Assembly: GCF_019704555.1 (NCBI RefSeq)
Contig: NZ_AP024745.1
Coordinates: 7,510,501 to 7,574,500 of the forward strand
DNA from: Actinoplanes sp. L3-i22
GTDB lineage: Bacteria; Actinomycetota; Actinomycetes; Mycobacteriales; Micromonosporaceae
Direction: 5' to 3'
DNA: 64,000 nucleotides
The position numbers were made by a program, and so were the translations under genes. Shown here one piece after another: positions 35,613 through 43,013 of the stretch. The notes under the pieces were generated by a model that did no database searches, was not told the origin of the DNA, and saw nothing but the letters and a program-made list of their open reading frames with translations. How positions within the stretch are numbered: position 1 is the stretch's first letter; every line of letters begins with the position of its first letter.

Positions 35613-37172
35613 TCACGCTTTTGCCCCGGGTTCGGTCTCCGGCGCCCTCGGGACGGTGAACCAGATCGACGTGCCCTGCTCGACGTCGAGGTCGAGCCAG
35701 ATCCGGCCGCCGTGGTACTCGACGATCTTCTTGACGATGGCCAGGCCGATGCCGGTGCCCTCGTAGGCGTCCCGCGAGTGCAGCCGCTGGAAGATCACGA
35801 AGACCTTGTCGGCGAACTCGGCCTCGATCCCGATCCCGTTGTCCCGGACGTTGATCTTCCAGTGGTCGCCGTCCGGCTCCGCGGTCACCCGGATCACCGG
35901 CGCCACGTCCGGGCGGCGGAACTTCAGCGAGTTGCCGATCAGGTTCACGAACAGCGTGGTGAGCAGCGGCTCCTCCCCCTCCACCACCGGCAGGTCACCC
36001 CAGGTGATCTCGGCGTCCGCGCCCGCCCGGGCCTCCAGCTGCGACGCGACCTCGGGCAGCACCCGGGAGAGCTCGACCGGCTTGAAGCCGGTGGTGATCC
36101 GGCCGATCCGGGAGAACGCCAGCAGGTCGTTGATCAGCCGCTGCATCCGCTGGGCCCCGTCGACCGCGAACCCGATGTACTGCTCGGCGCGCTCGTCCAG
36201 CTGACCGGCGTACCGTCGCTGCAGCAGCTGGCAGAAGCTGGCCACCTTCCGCAACGGCTCCTGCAGGTCGTGCGAGGCGACGTAGGCGAACTGCTCCAGA
36301 TCCCGGTTCGACCGGGTCAGCTCCTCGGCCTTCAGCTCCAGCTGGGCGTTGATCGCCAGGACCTCCGCCCGGGCGTCGCGGACCACGGTCAGCTCCGCCG
36401 CGATCTGCCGGCGCATGCCGTCCACGTCGGCGGCCAGCGCGCGCAGCTCGGGCGAGCCGGAACTGGTGATCGGCCGCTCGAAGTCCCCGCCGGCGACCTG
36501 CCGGACCTGCTCGGCCAGCTCGGTCACCGGCCGGCTCACCAGCCGGTCCAGCAGCAGCATCAGCATCGCGCCGACCAGCAGCACCACCGCCGCGGCGACC
36601 GCCATCAGGGTGACCAGCGTCGAGCCGGTGCGCCGGGCCGCCGCGACCGCGCTGTTGCGCAACTTCAGGATGTCGGCCTGCAGCCGGTCGACCGCGGCGC
36701 GCAGCCGGTCGAACCGGTCGGTGCCGGTCGTCCCGGAAGCCGGCCGGCCCTCCTTCGCGGCGGCGATCGCCGGCTCGGCCACCGTCTGGCGCCAGTCGCC
36801 GGACCGCTCCCGGACCGCCGCCAGGTCGGCCCGGATCGCCGCGGTGCCGTGCTCGTCGTTCAGCGCCTCGATCTGGGCGAGCAGCCGCAGCTCGGTGGCC
36901 ACGCCGTTCTCGTACGGCCGCAGGTTCGCGTCGGTGCGGCTGAGCGCGTAGCCGCGCACGCCGGTCTCCTGATCCAGGTAGGCGGAGTACAGCTCCTGGC
37001 CGGCGATCCGCATCGGACCGGTCTTGTCCAGGATCACGTCGAGATTCTTGTTGCTGTTCACCGCGGTCACCGAGGCCAGCCCGCCGATCAGCCCCAGCAG
37101 CACACCGGCCACGGCGAACAACACCGCGACGCGCCGCCGCAACGTCCACGAGGTCGGGTGGGCGCGGCTCAT
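35613..37172 (-). CDS. CHASE3-HAMP sensor histidine kinase
   Basis: The 519-residue membrane kinase has a first helix (about 15-37, VAVLFAVAGVLLGLIGGLAS). A periplasmic CHASE3-like four-helix sensor follows (SAYLDQETGVRGYALSRTD is its hallmark), then a second helix (about 185-208) and a HAMP linker. The kinase core has His301 in FAYVASHDLQEPLRKV, the phytochrome-type H-box, then NLIGNSLKFR, RDNGIGI and GTGIGLAIVKKIVEYHGG. ATG 37172 (MSRAHPTSW) is preferred because it sits close to the first helix. The following GAF-ANTAR gene suggests signalling to an RNA antiterminator. No response regulator is adjacent. Confidence 0.9.
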   Translation of the reverse strand: MSRAHPTSWTLRRRVAVLFAVAGVLLGLIGGLASVTAVNSNKNLDVILDKTGPMRIAGQELYSAYLDQETGVRGYALSRTDANLRPYENGVATELRLLAQIEALNDEHGTAAIRADLAAVRERSGDWRQTVAEPAIAAAKEGRPASGTTGTDRFDRLRAAVDRLQADILKLRNSAVAAARRTGSTLVTLMAVAAAVVLLVGAMLMLLLDRLVSRPVTELAEQVRQVAGGDFERPITSSGSPELRALAADVDGMRRQIAAELTVVRDARAEVLAINAQLELKAEELTRSNRDLEQFAYVASHDLQEPLRKVASFCQLLQRRYAGQLDERAEQYIGFAVDGAQRMQRLINDLLAFSRIGRITTGFKPVELSRVLPEVASQLEARAGADAEITWGDLPVVEGEEPLLTTLFVNLIGNSLKFRRPDVAPVIRVTAEPDGDHWKINVRDNGIGIEAEFADKVFVIFQRLHSRDAYEGTGIGLAIVKKIVEYHGGRIWLDLDVEQGTSIWFTVPRAPETEPGAKA

Positions 37173-37485
37173 CGAGGCCTCCAGGCAACGGACGGTGACA
37201 GCGGCACCGCAGTATGCCGCACCACCCCCCACCAACAATCACGAAGCCACGCCCGACCTCCCCTCGCCGACGCGGCCGAGCAGCACCCGCCGTGGGCAAG
37301 CGGCCTGTTCGGCGAGGCCTGGCGCCCCTCGCCTACGTCTTCGCCGCTCGACGAGGGGCCGTCGCGCGTTGAACCGTGCTCCGTCGACGGCCGTACCTTT
37401 CAGCGATGGTCGTCTGTGGTTGCCGTGACTCCACGCCCTGCTGCGGCATCTTGCCGACAACCGGGGCAGCTTTGCTTGAGCGCCG
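37173..37485. other. Intergenic region without a recognised gene
   Basis: About 310 bases separate the kinase gene from the small membrane protein gene. Short frames here lack domain similarity and ribosome sites. GCCCCTCG at 37324-37331 and CGAGGGGC at 37352-37359 could form an 8-bp stem with a 20-base loop, but it has no clear gene to terminate. Confidence 0.4.
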
Positions 37486-37767
37486 ATGATTCTGGGCCGG
37501 TGGCGACTGGCCATGCCGTTCATCGTCTTCAGCCTGCTCCTGCTCGCGGCCTCGGCCGGCGGCCTGTGGTTGTACTGGGATCTCGACAGCCCGATCCGCA
37601 GGGCGCTGACCGCGTTCATGTGTTTGATGCTGGGCCTCGCCGTGTACGTCAGCTTCTCGATCGCCCTCGATCGGAAGAGCGACGGCATCCCGTGGTGGCG
37701 GATGGGGGTCGTGGTGCTCTTCATCGCCCTCACCACGGGTGTCGCCTGGGTCAGGACCATGGTCTGA
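37486..37767 (+). CDS. Small membrane protein with three helices
   Basis: The 93-residue product consists of three hydrophobic helices (LAMPFIVFSLLLLAASAGGL, LTAFMCLMLGLAVYVSFSIA, GVVVLFIALTTGVAWVRTM) with a short basic link (LDRKSDGIPWW). I know no family. It lies just left of the IS630 element, whose insertion may have altered its downstream context. A chance frame is possible, but the regular helix spacing and charged loops favour a gene. Confidence 0.55.
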   Translation: MILGRWRLAMPFIVFSLLLLAASAGGLWLYWDLDSPIRRALTAFMCLMLGLAVYVSFSIALDRKSDGIPWWRMGVVVLFIALTTGVAWVRTMV

Positions 37768-37822
37768 GCGGGCCGCTGCTTTTCACCTGGTTGCGGTAGA
37801 TTTGCCGGGTTGCGGCTCGCTA

Positions 37823-37851
37823 GTGCGTTGACCACGAACGTTCACCGGGTC
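37823..37851 (+). repeat. Left terminal inverted repeat of the IS630 element
   Basis: This 29-base repeat begins GTGCGTTGACCACGAACG and ends ACCGGGTC. It matches the reverse complement of the right end at 27 of 29 positions and abuts the TA target site at 37821-37822. Confidence 0.9.
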
Positions 37852-37942
37852 GGTGACACGCCGGATCGCCTCCGTCGGTAACTGCTGACGACGGCTCACT
37901 CTCAACGGCGGTGACATGCGTTGTTGAGAGTGAGGTGGCAGG

Positions 37943-39061
37943 TTGGCCGAGCCGGTCAGGGCACGGCGGTTGACGCAGGATGAGGGCCGCAAGCTGCAAC
38001 AACTTGTCCGTAGGGGCAAGCATGATTCGGTCCGGGTACGCCGGGCGTTGATCATCATGGCGTCGGCGTCCGGGACGCCGGTTTCGGCAATCGCGAGCCT
38101 GATCGCCGGGCATGAGGACACCGTCCGGGACGTGATCCACTCGTTCAACGAGATCGGTCTTCGTGCGTTGGACCCTCAGTGGGCGGGAGGCCGTCCCCGC
38201 CGGATCAGTGACGACGATGAGGCATTCATCGTCGCGACGGCCACGGCCCGCCCGAGCACGCTCGGGCGGCCCTTCACCTGCTGGAGCCTGCGTAAACTCG
38301 CCGACTACCTGGCTACCGGCGCCGCCCGGCCGATCATGATCGGCCGGGAACGGCTGCGGCAGATCCTGCGCCGTAACGAGGTCAGCTGGCAGCGGACCCG
38401 CACCTGGAAGGAATCGAAGGACCCGGACTTCGACGCGAAACTCGACCGGATCGAGGAAGTCACCACCCGATTTCCCACCCGGTGTTTCGCGTTCGACCAG
38501 TTCGGGCCGCTCTCGATTCGTCCGCACCACGGCCGCGGCTGGGCACGACAATCGCATCCGGACCGACTGCCGGCGACCTACCACCGCACGCACGGCATCC
38601 GCTACTTCCACGGCTGTTACAGCCTCGGCGACGACCAGCTCTGGGGCGTGAACCGGCGCCGCAAAGGCGCAGATCACACCCTGTCCGCACTGAAAACGAT
38701 CCGCAGGACGCGGCCGGACGGCGCCCCGATCTACGTCATCCTGGACAACCTGTCGGCGAACAAGACGCCGACGATCCGGGCCTGGGCGGCCCGGAACAAG
38801 GTCGAGTTGTGTCTCACGCCGACCAGTGCGTCCTGGGCGAACCCGATCGAGGCACAGTTCGGGCCCTTGCGCATGTTCACCATGGCGAACTCGGACCACC
38901 CGAACCACACCGTCTTGGCCCGCAAGCTGCAGAAATACTTGCGATGGCGTAACGCCAACGCCCGCCACCCCGACGTCCTGACCGCACAACGCCGTGAACG
39001 AGCCCGGATCCGCAGCGAACGACAACAACGCTGGGGCCGACCCCGAACGAAGGCCGCCTGA
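37943..39061 (+). CDS. IS630-family transposase
   Basis: The 372-residue transposase has an N-terminal helix-turn-helix region (VRVRRALIIMASASGTPVSA and LIAGHEDTVRDVIHSFNEIG). The DDE catalytic domain follows: Asp in CFAFDQFGPLSI, Asp in IYVILDNLSANKTP, and Glu in ASWANPIEAQFGPLR. It is full length and uninterrupted. The likely start is TTG 37943 (MAEPVRARR), since the helix-turn-helix follows soon after. It would cut at the ends described and insert at TA. Confidence 0.92.
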   Translation: MAEPVRARRLTQDEGRKLQQLVRRGKHDSVRVRRALIIMASASGTPVSAIASLIAGHEDTVRDVIHSFNEIGLRALDPQWAGGRPRRISDDDEAFIVATATARPSTLGRPFTCWSLRKLADYLATGAARPIMIGRERLRQILRRNEVSWQRTRTWKESKDPDFDAKLDRIEEVTTRFPTRCFAFDQFGPLSIRPHHGRGWARQSHPDRLPATYHRTHGIRYFHGCYSLGDDQLWGVNRRRKGADHTLSALKTIRRTRPDGAPIYVILDNLSANKTPTIRAWAARNKVELCLTPTSASWANPIEAQFGPLRMFTMANSDHPNHTVLARKLQKYLRWRNANARHPDVLTAQRRERARIRSERQQRWGRPRTKAA

Positions 39062-39068
39062 CGGATCA

Positions 39069-39097
39069 GACCCGGCGAACGTTCATGGTCAACGCAC
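39069..39097 (-). repeat. Right terminal inverted repeat of the IS630 element
   Basis: GACCCGGCGAACGTTCATGG... ending GTCAACGCAC is the right 29-base repeat, followed directly by the TA at 39098-39099. It starts 7 bases after the transposase stop. Confidence 0.9.
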
Positions 39098-39318
39098 TAG
39101 TGGTTACGGCTGGCTTGCCAGGCGGCGCCCGCTGTCGGTCGGGGCTGCGGCCGCCGCTCGAGCTTCGCTGCTGGTTGCGGTGGCTTCGTGGGTACGTCGT
39201 GGGGCGCGGTCCGCGGTCGGCGCGAGCGGGCTCACGGCGTACCTCTCAGGCAGTTGTGTTCTGCGTGAACCGTGACCGGCGGCCGCAGCCGTGAGCAGCG
39301 ACGGGCGCCGAAAAGGTC

Positions 39319-39669
39319 TCAGCCGGCCCGCCTGCGCAGATCGGCGGCGAGTTCCTCGGCCAGGGCGCTCAGCTCGCCCGCCGACTCGATCGGGCCTGCG
39401 GTGAAACCGGGCCGCATCCGCTTCGACAGTTCCCGCAGCAGCGCGGCGATCACCGTCGCGCGCTCGTGCGACAGCACCGCCGTGTGGGTGGTGAGCGCAC
39501 GCCCGGCCGGCTCCCGCGACCGGCCGCGCTCGACCGCGGCCCGCCAGCCGGCCACCTTCGCGTCGAGTGGCACCGGCGGGTCGCTGCCGTCGGGCGGCTC
39601 GGGGAGATACCACAGTGGGGTGTGCCAGTCGGCGGCGGCGAGGTGCCGGGCCGGGTGGTAGGCGCTCAT
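39319..39669 (-). CDS. Unknown protein, tandem paralogue B of the Uma2 operon
   Basis: The 116-residue product has an N-terminal aromatic stretch (DWHTPLWYLPEPPDGSDPPV) and a helical C-terminal half (LSHERATVIAALLRELSKRM, RPGFTAGPIESAGELSALAE). The helical half aligns with the preceding gene's SHARASAMASLLQELAIRLR and PGTDAGPIDSDG, so the two are diverged duplicates. It starts inside the end of that gene (ATGA), so translation is coupled. Function is unknown. Context with a Uma2 nuclease and a twin gene suggests a small multi-subunit system. Confidence 0.7.
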   Translation of the reverse strand: MSAYHPARHLAAADWHTPLWYLPEPPDGSDPPVPLDAKVAGWRAAVERGRSREPAGRALTTHTAVLSHERATVIAALLRELSKRMRPGFTAGPIESAGELSALAEELAADLRRRAG

Positions 39670-40034
39670 TCGTAGCCGTCCGCGCTGCGGGTCCGCTCAC
39701 TGTCCAGGAAGGCGGCGAGGTTCGCGGCGGTGCGGGCCATCGTGCCGTCGCTGTCGATCGGGCCGGCGTCGGTGCCGGGCCGCAGCCGGATCGCCAGCTC
39801 CTGCAGCAGGCTCGCCATCGCCGACGCGCGGGCGTGACTGACCGCGACGACTCCGCTCTGCCAGTCGTTGTCGAACGCCTCACGGACCCCGGCGAGTCCA
39901 CGATCGAGGTCGGCGGCGTACCCGTCCAGGCTGATCGGGGTCTTGCGCCGGGTGCCGTCGGGCTGCCGCCGGTAGTCCCAGTGCACCAGCAGGTCGTGCG
40001 CCGGATCCCGGGCCGGCTCCTCGATCTGGGTCAT
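39666..40034 (-). CDS. Unknown protein, tandem paralogue A of the Uma2 operon
   Basis: The 122-residue product begins with an aromatic/basic segment (HDLLVHWDYRRQPDGTRRKT) and then ISLDGYAADLDRGLAGVREA. The second half VAVSHARASAMASLLQELAI with RPGTDAGPIDSDGTM is shared with the next gene. No known domain was recognised. It lies 22 bases behind the Uma2 gene and overlaps its paralogue by 4 bases, making a compact three-gene unit. The two copies may form a heterodimer. Confidence 0.7.
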   Translation of the reverse strand: MTQIEEPARDPAHDLLVHWDYRRQPDGTRRKTPISLDGYAADLDRGLAGVREAFDNDWQSGVVAVSHARASAMASLLQELAIRLRPGTDAGPIDSDGTMARTAANLAAFLDSERTRSADGYE

Positions 40035-40056
40035 GGCGCTCGACTCTAGACGGACG

Positions 40057-40623
40057 TCACATCTGGGCCAGATCGACCTCGATGAGGAAGGGCGCGGTCA
40101 GTTTCACGACGCCGGTAAAGACTTCGCCGTCTCGGTAGCAGCCGTCCGCCGGGTCGAGAACGTAGGTGTAGACGAGCGGGGCGCCGGTGACCGCCTGCTC
40201 GACCCGCCAATAGAACTGGATGCCGGCCTTCGCGTACTGCTCGGCCTTGACCACCCGGTCGGTCGTCTCCGAGCCGGGTGAGACCACCTCGACGACAAGA
40301 AGCACGTGCTTGGGTCGCGTCGGAGTGACGTCGAGGGTCTCCGCCCGGTACACCGTCACGTCCGGACGACGGTTGTTCAACGGCACGTCCTGGAGTCGGA
40401 CGTCGAAGTCGGTGTCCGCGTTCCAATCCGGGCCGGCCGCGGCATCCAAGGCGTTCGCCAGCAGCCGGGCCAGGCGGTTGTGCCGCTTGGACGCGCTCGG
40501 ACTCACGAGGACCATCCCATCCACGATTTCGATGCCCGCACACTGCTCTTCTGTCCATGCCGCGTACTGCTCGGCCGTAACCTGCTGATGCATCCAGGCC
40601 GGCGCGACCATCTCAGCAGTCAT
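40057..40623 (-). CDS. Uma2-family (DUF820) putative PD-(D/E)XK endonuclease
   Basis: The 188-residue product has the Uma2 nuclease core: IVDGMVLVSPSASKRHNRLA, then PLNNRRPDVTVYRAE with Asp88, LLVVEVVSPGSETTDRVVKA with Glu112 and Lys126, and AEQYAKAGIQFYWRVE. This is the PD-(D/E)XK-like active site of the family, which is abundant in cyanobacteria and actinobacteria and still has no settled role. ATG 40623 is chosen because GGAGG stands 5 bases upstream. The two following genes are paralogues of each other and appear cotranscribed with it. Confidence 0.88.
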   Translation of the reverse strand: MTAEMVAPAWMHQQVTAEQYAAWTEEQCAGIEIVDGMVLVSPSASKRHNRLARLLANALDAAAGPDWNADTDFDVRLQDVPLNNRRPDVTVYRAETLDVTPTRPKHVLLVVEVVSPGSETTDRVVKAEQYAKAGIQFYWRVEQAVTGAPLVYTYVLDPADGCYRDGEVFTGVVKLTAPFLIEVDLAQM

Positions 40624-40674
40624 ACACACCTCCGGGAATGCGATCGAGTCCAGGAATCAAGATACCTACCCCGG

Positions 40675-41616
40675 TTAAGAGTGGTCGACGGTCAGGACGG
40701 CTTTGCCGGTGATCTGGCCGGCGGCCAGGCGGGCCATCGCGGTCGGCGCCTCCGCCAGCGGGTGCACCTCGCCGATCAGCGGGGTCACCCCGGTCAGCGT
40801 CTCCAGCACGTCCCGCCGGGTCAGCACGATCGGCGCGCCGAGCCGCTGCTTGACGAACGGCGCCAGCGCGAACAGCCGCAGACTCCGCTCCATCCCGCCG
40901 AGCCAGCGGCCCCCGTCCTCCCCACCGGCCAGCATCAGCCGGCCGCGCGGGGTGAGCAGCGCGCGCAGCTCCCGCAGCGACCGATTGCCGGCGACGTCGA
41001 CGATCAGTTCGTACCGGCCGGTGAGCGGCTCCCGCGTGTAGTCGATGACCTGGTCGGCGCCGATCGAGCGGACCGCCGCGACCTTGCCCGTGCTGCACAC
41101 CCCGGTCACCCGGTCGCCGCGCGCCGTGGCCAGCAGCACCGCGAACGACCCCACGCCCCCGCCCGCCCCGATGATCAGGGTCTGGCCGCCGTCCGCGGCG
41201 TCGCCGATCATGCGCCGGGCGGTGCAGGCCGAGGTCGGCAGCGCGGCCGCCTGCTCGAAGCTCAGGTGGGCGGGTTTGCGGGCGAGTTTGCCGGGGCGGG
41301 CCAGCGCGTACTCGGCCCAGGTGCTGGTGCCGCTGCCGAACACCTCGTCGCCGACTTTCAGATCGCCGGCCTCGGCGCCGACCGCCTCGACGACGCCGGC
41401 CAGGTCCATGCCGGGGGTGGGGTTGCGGGGCCGGCGCGGGCCGAAGCCGGCCCGGGCGATCAGCGGCAGGCCGGTCATGGCGTGCCAGGCGCCCCGGTCG
41501 ACACCGGCCGCGTGCACTCTGACCAGGACGTCCTTCGGGCCGGGGGTGGGCGGGTCGACGTCGGCGAGGCGGAGCACGTCCGCGTTGCCGTACACGTCCT
41601 GAACGATGGCTTTCAT
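40675..41616 (-). CDS. NAD(P)-dependent alcohol dehydrogenase/quinone reductase-like (zinc-free MDR)
   Basis: The 313-residue medium-chain reductase opens MKAIVQDVYGNADVLRLADV. It shows DVLVRVHAAGVDRGAWHAMT, NPTPGMDLAGVVEAVG, VGDEVFGSGTSTWAEYALAR and the nucleotide motif LIIGAGGGVGSFAVLLATAR. The zinc-ligand Cys/His set of classical alcohol dehydrogenases is missing, so a quinone-oxidoreductase type reaction is likely. ATG 41616 has GGAG just upstream. The promoter carries two palindromic operators (41659-41698), so expression is tightly controlled by a repressor not encoded next to it. Confidence 0.9.
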   Translation of the reverse strand: MKAIVQDVYGNADVLRLADVDPPTPGPKDVLVRVHAAGVDRGAWHAMTGLPLIARAGFGPRRPRNPTPGMDLAGVVEAVGAEAGDLKVGDEVFGSGTSTWAEYALARPGKLARKPAHLSFEQAAALPTSACTARRMIGDAADGGQTLIIGAGGGVGSFAVLLATARGDRVTGVCSTGKVAAVRSIGADQVIDYTREPLTGRYELIVDVAGNRSLRELRALLTPRGRLMLAGGEDGGRWLGGMERSLRLFALAPFVKQRLGAPIVLTRRDVLETLTGVTPLIGEVHPLAEAPTAMARLAAGQITGKAVLTVDHS

Positions 41617-41658
41617 GGTCACTCCGGGGGTGGGAAGACGTACGCCAACTGCCGATCC

Positions 41659-41698
41659 AAGGTAAAACATGTTTTACATCAAGTCAAAGATTTTTGAC
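41659..41698 (-). promoter_or_regulatory. Promoter with twin palindromic operators upstream of the MDR enzyme gene
   Basis: On the minus strand -35 TTGACT (41682-41687) and -10 TACCTT (41659-41664) are 17 bases apart. GTAAAACATGTTTTAC, a perfect 16-base palindrome, lies at 41662-41677 across the spacer and -10. GTCAAAGATTTTTGAC (6-base arms) lies at 41683-41698 across the -35. Their centres are 21 bases apart. A TetR- or MarR-like repressor would shut this promoter completely. Confidence 0.75.
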
Positions 41699-41742
41699 AT
41701 GATCCGACTCCGGAGGATGCCGAAGGGGCCGGAGCGGGTGAA

Positions 41743-42501
41743 CTACCGGGACAGGTAGGGATCGGCCCAGGCGCTGATGATCCGGGCCGCCCGCGCCGCC
41801 TGCCCGGGCGCGGCCAGCAGGTGGTCCGAGCCCTCCAGCGCGATGAAGCTGCGCGGATGCCGCGCGGCCCGGAAGATCCGGCTGGCGTTGGCGACGCTCA
41901 CCGTGCTGTCCGTCGGCGAGTGCATGATCAGCAGGGGCAGCCCGAGCCCGACCACGTGGTCGCGCAGCTCGGCCCGGCGGGTGTCCTCGACGAAGGTCCG
42001 CTTGAGCACCAGCGCCTTGCCGCCGACCAGCCATTCGGCGTGCCCGCCGCGCAGCACCCGGTCGACCAGCGCCTGGTAGTGCCGCTCCACGTTCTTCGGC
42101 TCGAACGGCGCGCCGATGGTCACCACCGCCCGGACCCCGGGCACGCGGGCGGCCGCGGCGATCACCGCGGCGCCGCCGAGCGAGTGGCCGACGAGCAGGT
42201 CCGCCGGGGTGCCGCGGGCGGCCATGAACTCGGCGGCCCGGACCGTGTCGTCCACCTTCACCATGACCGAGCCGTCGCCCCAGTCGCCCTGCGAGTCGCC
42301 GAGTCCGAGGTTGTCGAAGCGCAGCATGCCGATCCCGTCGGCGGCCAGCTGCTTGCAGGTGCGCGCCGCGGCCGGCGAGTCCTTGCCGAGCACGAACCCG
42401 TGCGCGAACACACCCCAGCCACGGACCGGCTCGGCGGGCAGGTCGACGAGCCCGGCCAGCTCGGGCCCGAGGCTGCTGGCGAATCGCACATGCTCGGCCA
42501 T
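41743..42501 (-). CDS. Alpha/beta hydrolase
   Basis: The 252-residue product has the alpha/beta hydrolase fold: GWGVFAHGFVLGKDSPAAAR, GIGMLRFDNLGLGDSQGDW, the nucleophile elbow GHSLGG with Ser107, the acid region LLIMHSPTDSTVSVANA, and a late His in LEGSDHLL. The substrate is unknown; relatives are annotated as OsmC-linked or general esterases. ATG 42501 is chosen because the hydrolase core begins shortly after. It is divergent from the PadR gene, whose direct-repeat sites lie in the gap, and it stands upstream of the MDR enzyme on the same strand. Confidence 0.88.
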   Translation of the reverse strand: MAEHVRFASSLGPELAGLVDLPAEPVRGWGVFAHGFVLGKDSPAAARTCKQLAADGIGMLRFDNLGLGDSQGDWGDGSVMVKVDDTVRAAEFMAARGTPADLLVGHSLGGAAVIAAAARVPGVRAVVTIGAPFEPKNVERHYQALVDRVLRGGHAEWLVGGKALVLKRTFVEDTRRAELRDHVVGLGLPLLIMHSPTDSTVSVANASRIFRAARHPRSFIALEGSDHLLAAPGQAARAARIISAWADPYLSR

Positions 42502-42631
42502 CACCGTCCAGGATCGCCGAACGCGCTCGACCCGATCCGGCAAACCAGAAGAAAATTCCCACCCGGATTTGCGTACGGGTTCAGCACACTGACCAGCACG
42601 CGAGGGCGTCGGAGCGAAACGAAGCAGCCCA

Positions 42632-42668
42632 GACCCTATGTAGCGAAACTTGCCGACCCTATGTAGCG
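42632..42668. promoter_or_regulatory. Direct repeats GACCCTATGTAGCG, candidate PadR sites
   Basis: GACCCTATGTAGCG occurs exactly twice, at 42632-42645 and 42655-42668, 23 bases apart and directly before the PadR start at 42678. The TATGTAG core resembles sites bound by PadR-like regulators. The repeats lie in the gap shared with the divergent hydrolase gene. Confidence 0.6.
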
Positions 42669-42677
42669 TATCGAGCC

Positions 42678-43013
42678 ATGGCGTCATCCCCTCGTATGAC
42701 GGCCGCCGTGGCAGGTGTGCTGGAGGCGTTCCTCGTCGATCCAGCGGCCGAACGGTACGGCCTCGACATCATGCAGGCGACCGGCTACCCCAGCGGCACC
42801 GTCTACCCGATCCTCAGCCGGCTGCAGCACGCCGGCTGGCTCAGCACGCACTGGGAGGACATCGACCCGGCCGTCGCCGGCCGACCGGCCCGGCGCTGGT
42901 ACCAGCTCAGCGCGGACGGCCTGGTGACCGCCCGGACCGAGCTCGCCGCCTACCGGCAGCGCACCTCCGCGCCTGGCCAGGCTGTGCGGGTGAAGCCGAC
43001 ATGGGCGTCGTAG
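42678..43013 (+). CDS. PadR-family transcriptional regulator
   Basis: The 111-residue winged-helix protein has AERYGLDIMQATGYPSGTVY and PILSRLQHAGWLSTHWE, then RRWYQLSADGLVTARTEL. This is the short PadR type that dimerises through its last helix. The following membrane-protein gene starts 13 bases before its end, so the two are coupled. Such PadR-plus-membrane pairs are common in actinobacteria, where the regulator controls its own operon. It probably binds the direct repeats just upstream. Confidence 0.9.
   Translation: MASSPRMTAAVAGVLEAFLVDPAAERYGLDIMQATGYPSGTVYPILSRLQHAGWLSTHWEDIDPAVAGRPARRWYQLSADGLVTARTELAAYRQRTSAPGQAVRVKPTWAS

Larger units (their letters stand above)
37823..39097 (+). 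mobile_element. IS630-family insertion sequence, complete
   Basis: The element is 1275 bases long and bounded by 29-base terminal inverted repeats that differ at two positions (outer part GTGCGTTGACC). It is flanked on both sides by TA (37821-37822 and 39098-39099), the target duplication of IS630/Tc1-type elements. It carries one transposase gene. The intact ends and open frame suggest recent insertion. It does not visibly interrupt a gene. Confidence 0.92.

Noticed and set aside
37324..37359. 8-bp stem with a 20-base loop as terminator
   Set aside because: The loop is long, no T-run follows, and no gene ends just before it.
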